14,676 nucleotides of DNA, taken from JAIMBK01 sp040755975. Its GTDB lineage: Bacteria; Bacillota; Desulfotomaculia; Desulfotomaculales; Nap2-2B. The stretch spans positions 1 to 14,676 of the forward strand of contig JBFLZY010000068.1 in the NCBI GenBank assembly GCA_040755975.1, written 5' to 3'. This document shows, one piece after another, positions 14,163 through 14,676 of this stretch (position 1 is its first letter; every line of letters begins with the position of its first letter). Position numbers and translations under genes: made by a program. The notes below the pieces were generated by a model. It did no database searches. It was given only the letters and a program-made list of their open reading frames with translations, and was not told where the DNA came from.

Positions 14163-14676
14163 GTGATCAGTTGCCCGCGGGAATTTTCCTGCGCCCGGTA
14201 TGAAATCGTCCTGGCCGCCGGCGAACAGGGACTTTTGTTGCCCCCCTACAAAGGCTCTACCCTGCGGGGCAGCTTCGCCCGCGTCTTTCAAAGGCTGGTT
14301 TGCGCAAGGCGCAGCGAGAGCTGCCGGGAGTGCCTGCTCAAGGAAAACTGCCCTTACCACCTGGTGTTTGAAACCTCCCCTCCGCCGGAAACAAAGGCTT
14401 TAAGCAAATATTCCAGCATTCCGCGCCCCTTTATCTTAGAGCCGCCCCTGGAACAAAAGACCGATTACGCACCCGGTGAAACGCTCGCCTGCAAACTTAC
14501 CCTGGTCGGTAAAATCAGAAACCTGCTCCCCTACTTCATCGTAACCGTTGAAGAACTGGGCCGCCTGGGGATGGGCAAAGGGCGGCGGCCGTTTAGCGTG
14601 CAGGAAATCGCCGCCCTTGGCCCCGCCGGCGAGCGCCGGACAATTTACCGCGGGACAGAAAAAGTGGTCCATGCGG
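14163..14676 (+). CDS. cas6: CRISPR-associated endoribonuclease Cas6, N-terminal part (runs off the window)
   Basis: 171 codons are visible, open to the window edge. They match the start of the clostridial Cas6/RAMP family: FSCARYEIVL, PPYKGSTLRGSFARVFQRLVC, then cysteines C47, C54, C57 and C63 (CRECLLKENCPY), PRPFILEPPL, PGETLACKL and LPYFIVTVEELGRLGMGKGR. Cas6 cuts the long CRISPR transcript within each repeat to give crRNAs. The start is a GTG at 14163 with AAAGGGG 12 bases upstream. The glycine-rich RNA-binding loop near the C-terminus would lie outside. The gene is divergent from the catabolic region and probably opens a cas operon to the right. No CRISPR repeat is seen in the window. 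Confidence 0.85.
   Translation, partial: MISCPREFSCARYEIVLAAGEQGLLLPPYKGSTLRGSFARVFQRLVCARRSESCRECLLKENCPYHLVFETSPPPETKALSKYSSIPRPFILEPPLEQKTDYAPGETLACKLTLVGKIRNLLPYFIVTVEELGRLGMGKGRRPFSVQEIAALGPAGERRTIYRGTEKVVHA

Noticed and set aside
14046..14360. Minus-strand open frame of 104 codons over the cas6 start
   Set aside because: It overlaps the well-supported Cas6 coding frame and has no ribosome site or recognisable motif.

Overview
The window looks like part of the genome of an anaerobic, fairly GC-rich Firmicute of the Peptococcaceae / Desulfotomaculum-Pelotomaculum kind. That is an inference from strong GGAGG-type ribosome sites, mixed ATG/GTG/TTG starts, a sigma-54 activator with PAS input, a Cas6 of the clostridial type and an anaerobic-style pathway. 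No marker gene fixes the species. Almost everything reads on the minus strand, so transcription runs from high to low coordinates.

The core is one large minus-strand operon, 12268 down to 530. In transcription order it encodes: a methylmalonate-semialdehyde-type CoA-acylating aldehyde dehydrogenase (12268-10784), enamidase (10744-9578), 6-hydroxynicotinate reductase (9553-8030), a UPF0280/ApbE-like protein (7907-7014), a PF06684 (DUF1185) protein (6846-6274), a nicotinate-dehydrogenase-type molybdenum hydroxylase made of an FAD subunit (6092-5205), a fused 2Fe-2S + molybdopterin subunit (5119-3314) and a separate second molybdopterin subunit (3246-2272), then a small two-helix membrane protein (2213-2010) and a sodium/solute symporter (2008-530). 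The three central catalysts match the first three steps of the Eubacterium barkeri nicotinate fermentation: nicotinate to 6-hydroxynicotinate, to 1,4,5,6-tetrahydro-6-oxonicotinate, to 2-formylglutarate plus ammonia.

The most interesting point is what follows. None of the E. barkeri lower-pathway genes (2-hydroxymethylglutarate dehydrogenase, methyleneglutarate mutase, dimethylmalate enzymes) is present in the window. Instead the first gene of the operon is an MmsA/IolA-like dehydrogenase. 2-Formylglutarate is a substituted malonate semialdehyde, so this enzyme could turn it directly into glutaryl-CoA + CO2 + NADH. That would be a short anaerobic nicotinate-to-glutaryl-CoA route, and it is the main hypothesis offered here.

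Control is unusually clear. A PAS/AAA+/Fis-type sigma-54 activator (13900-12440) lies just upstream. It ends in a strong intrinsic terminator (12430-12389), and a near-consensus -24/-12 promoter (12323-12309) sits 40 bases before the dehydrogenase start.

Other content: a 107-bp MITE-like inverted repeat inside the operon (6881-6987), a 22-bp palindrome at the extreme left (3-24), a gene-poor left margin (1-529) holding possible frameshifted gene debris, and on the plus strand at the right edge the first 171 codons of a cas6 gene, which suggests a CRISPR-Cas locus beyond the window.
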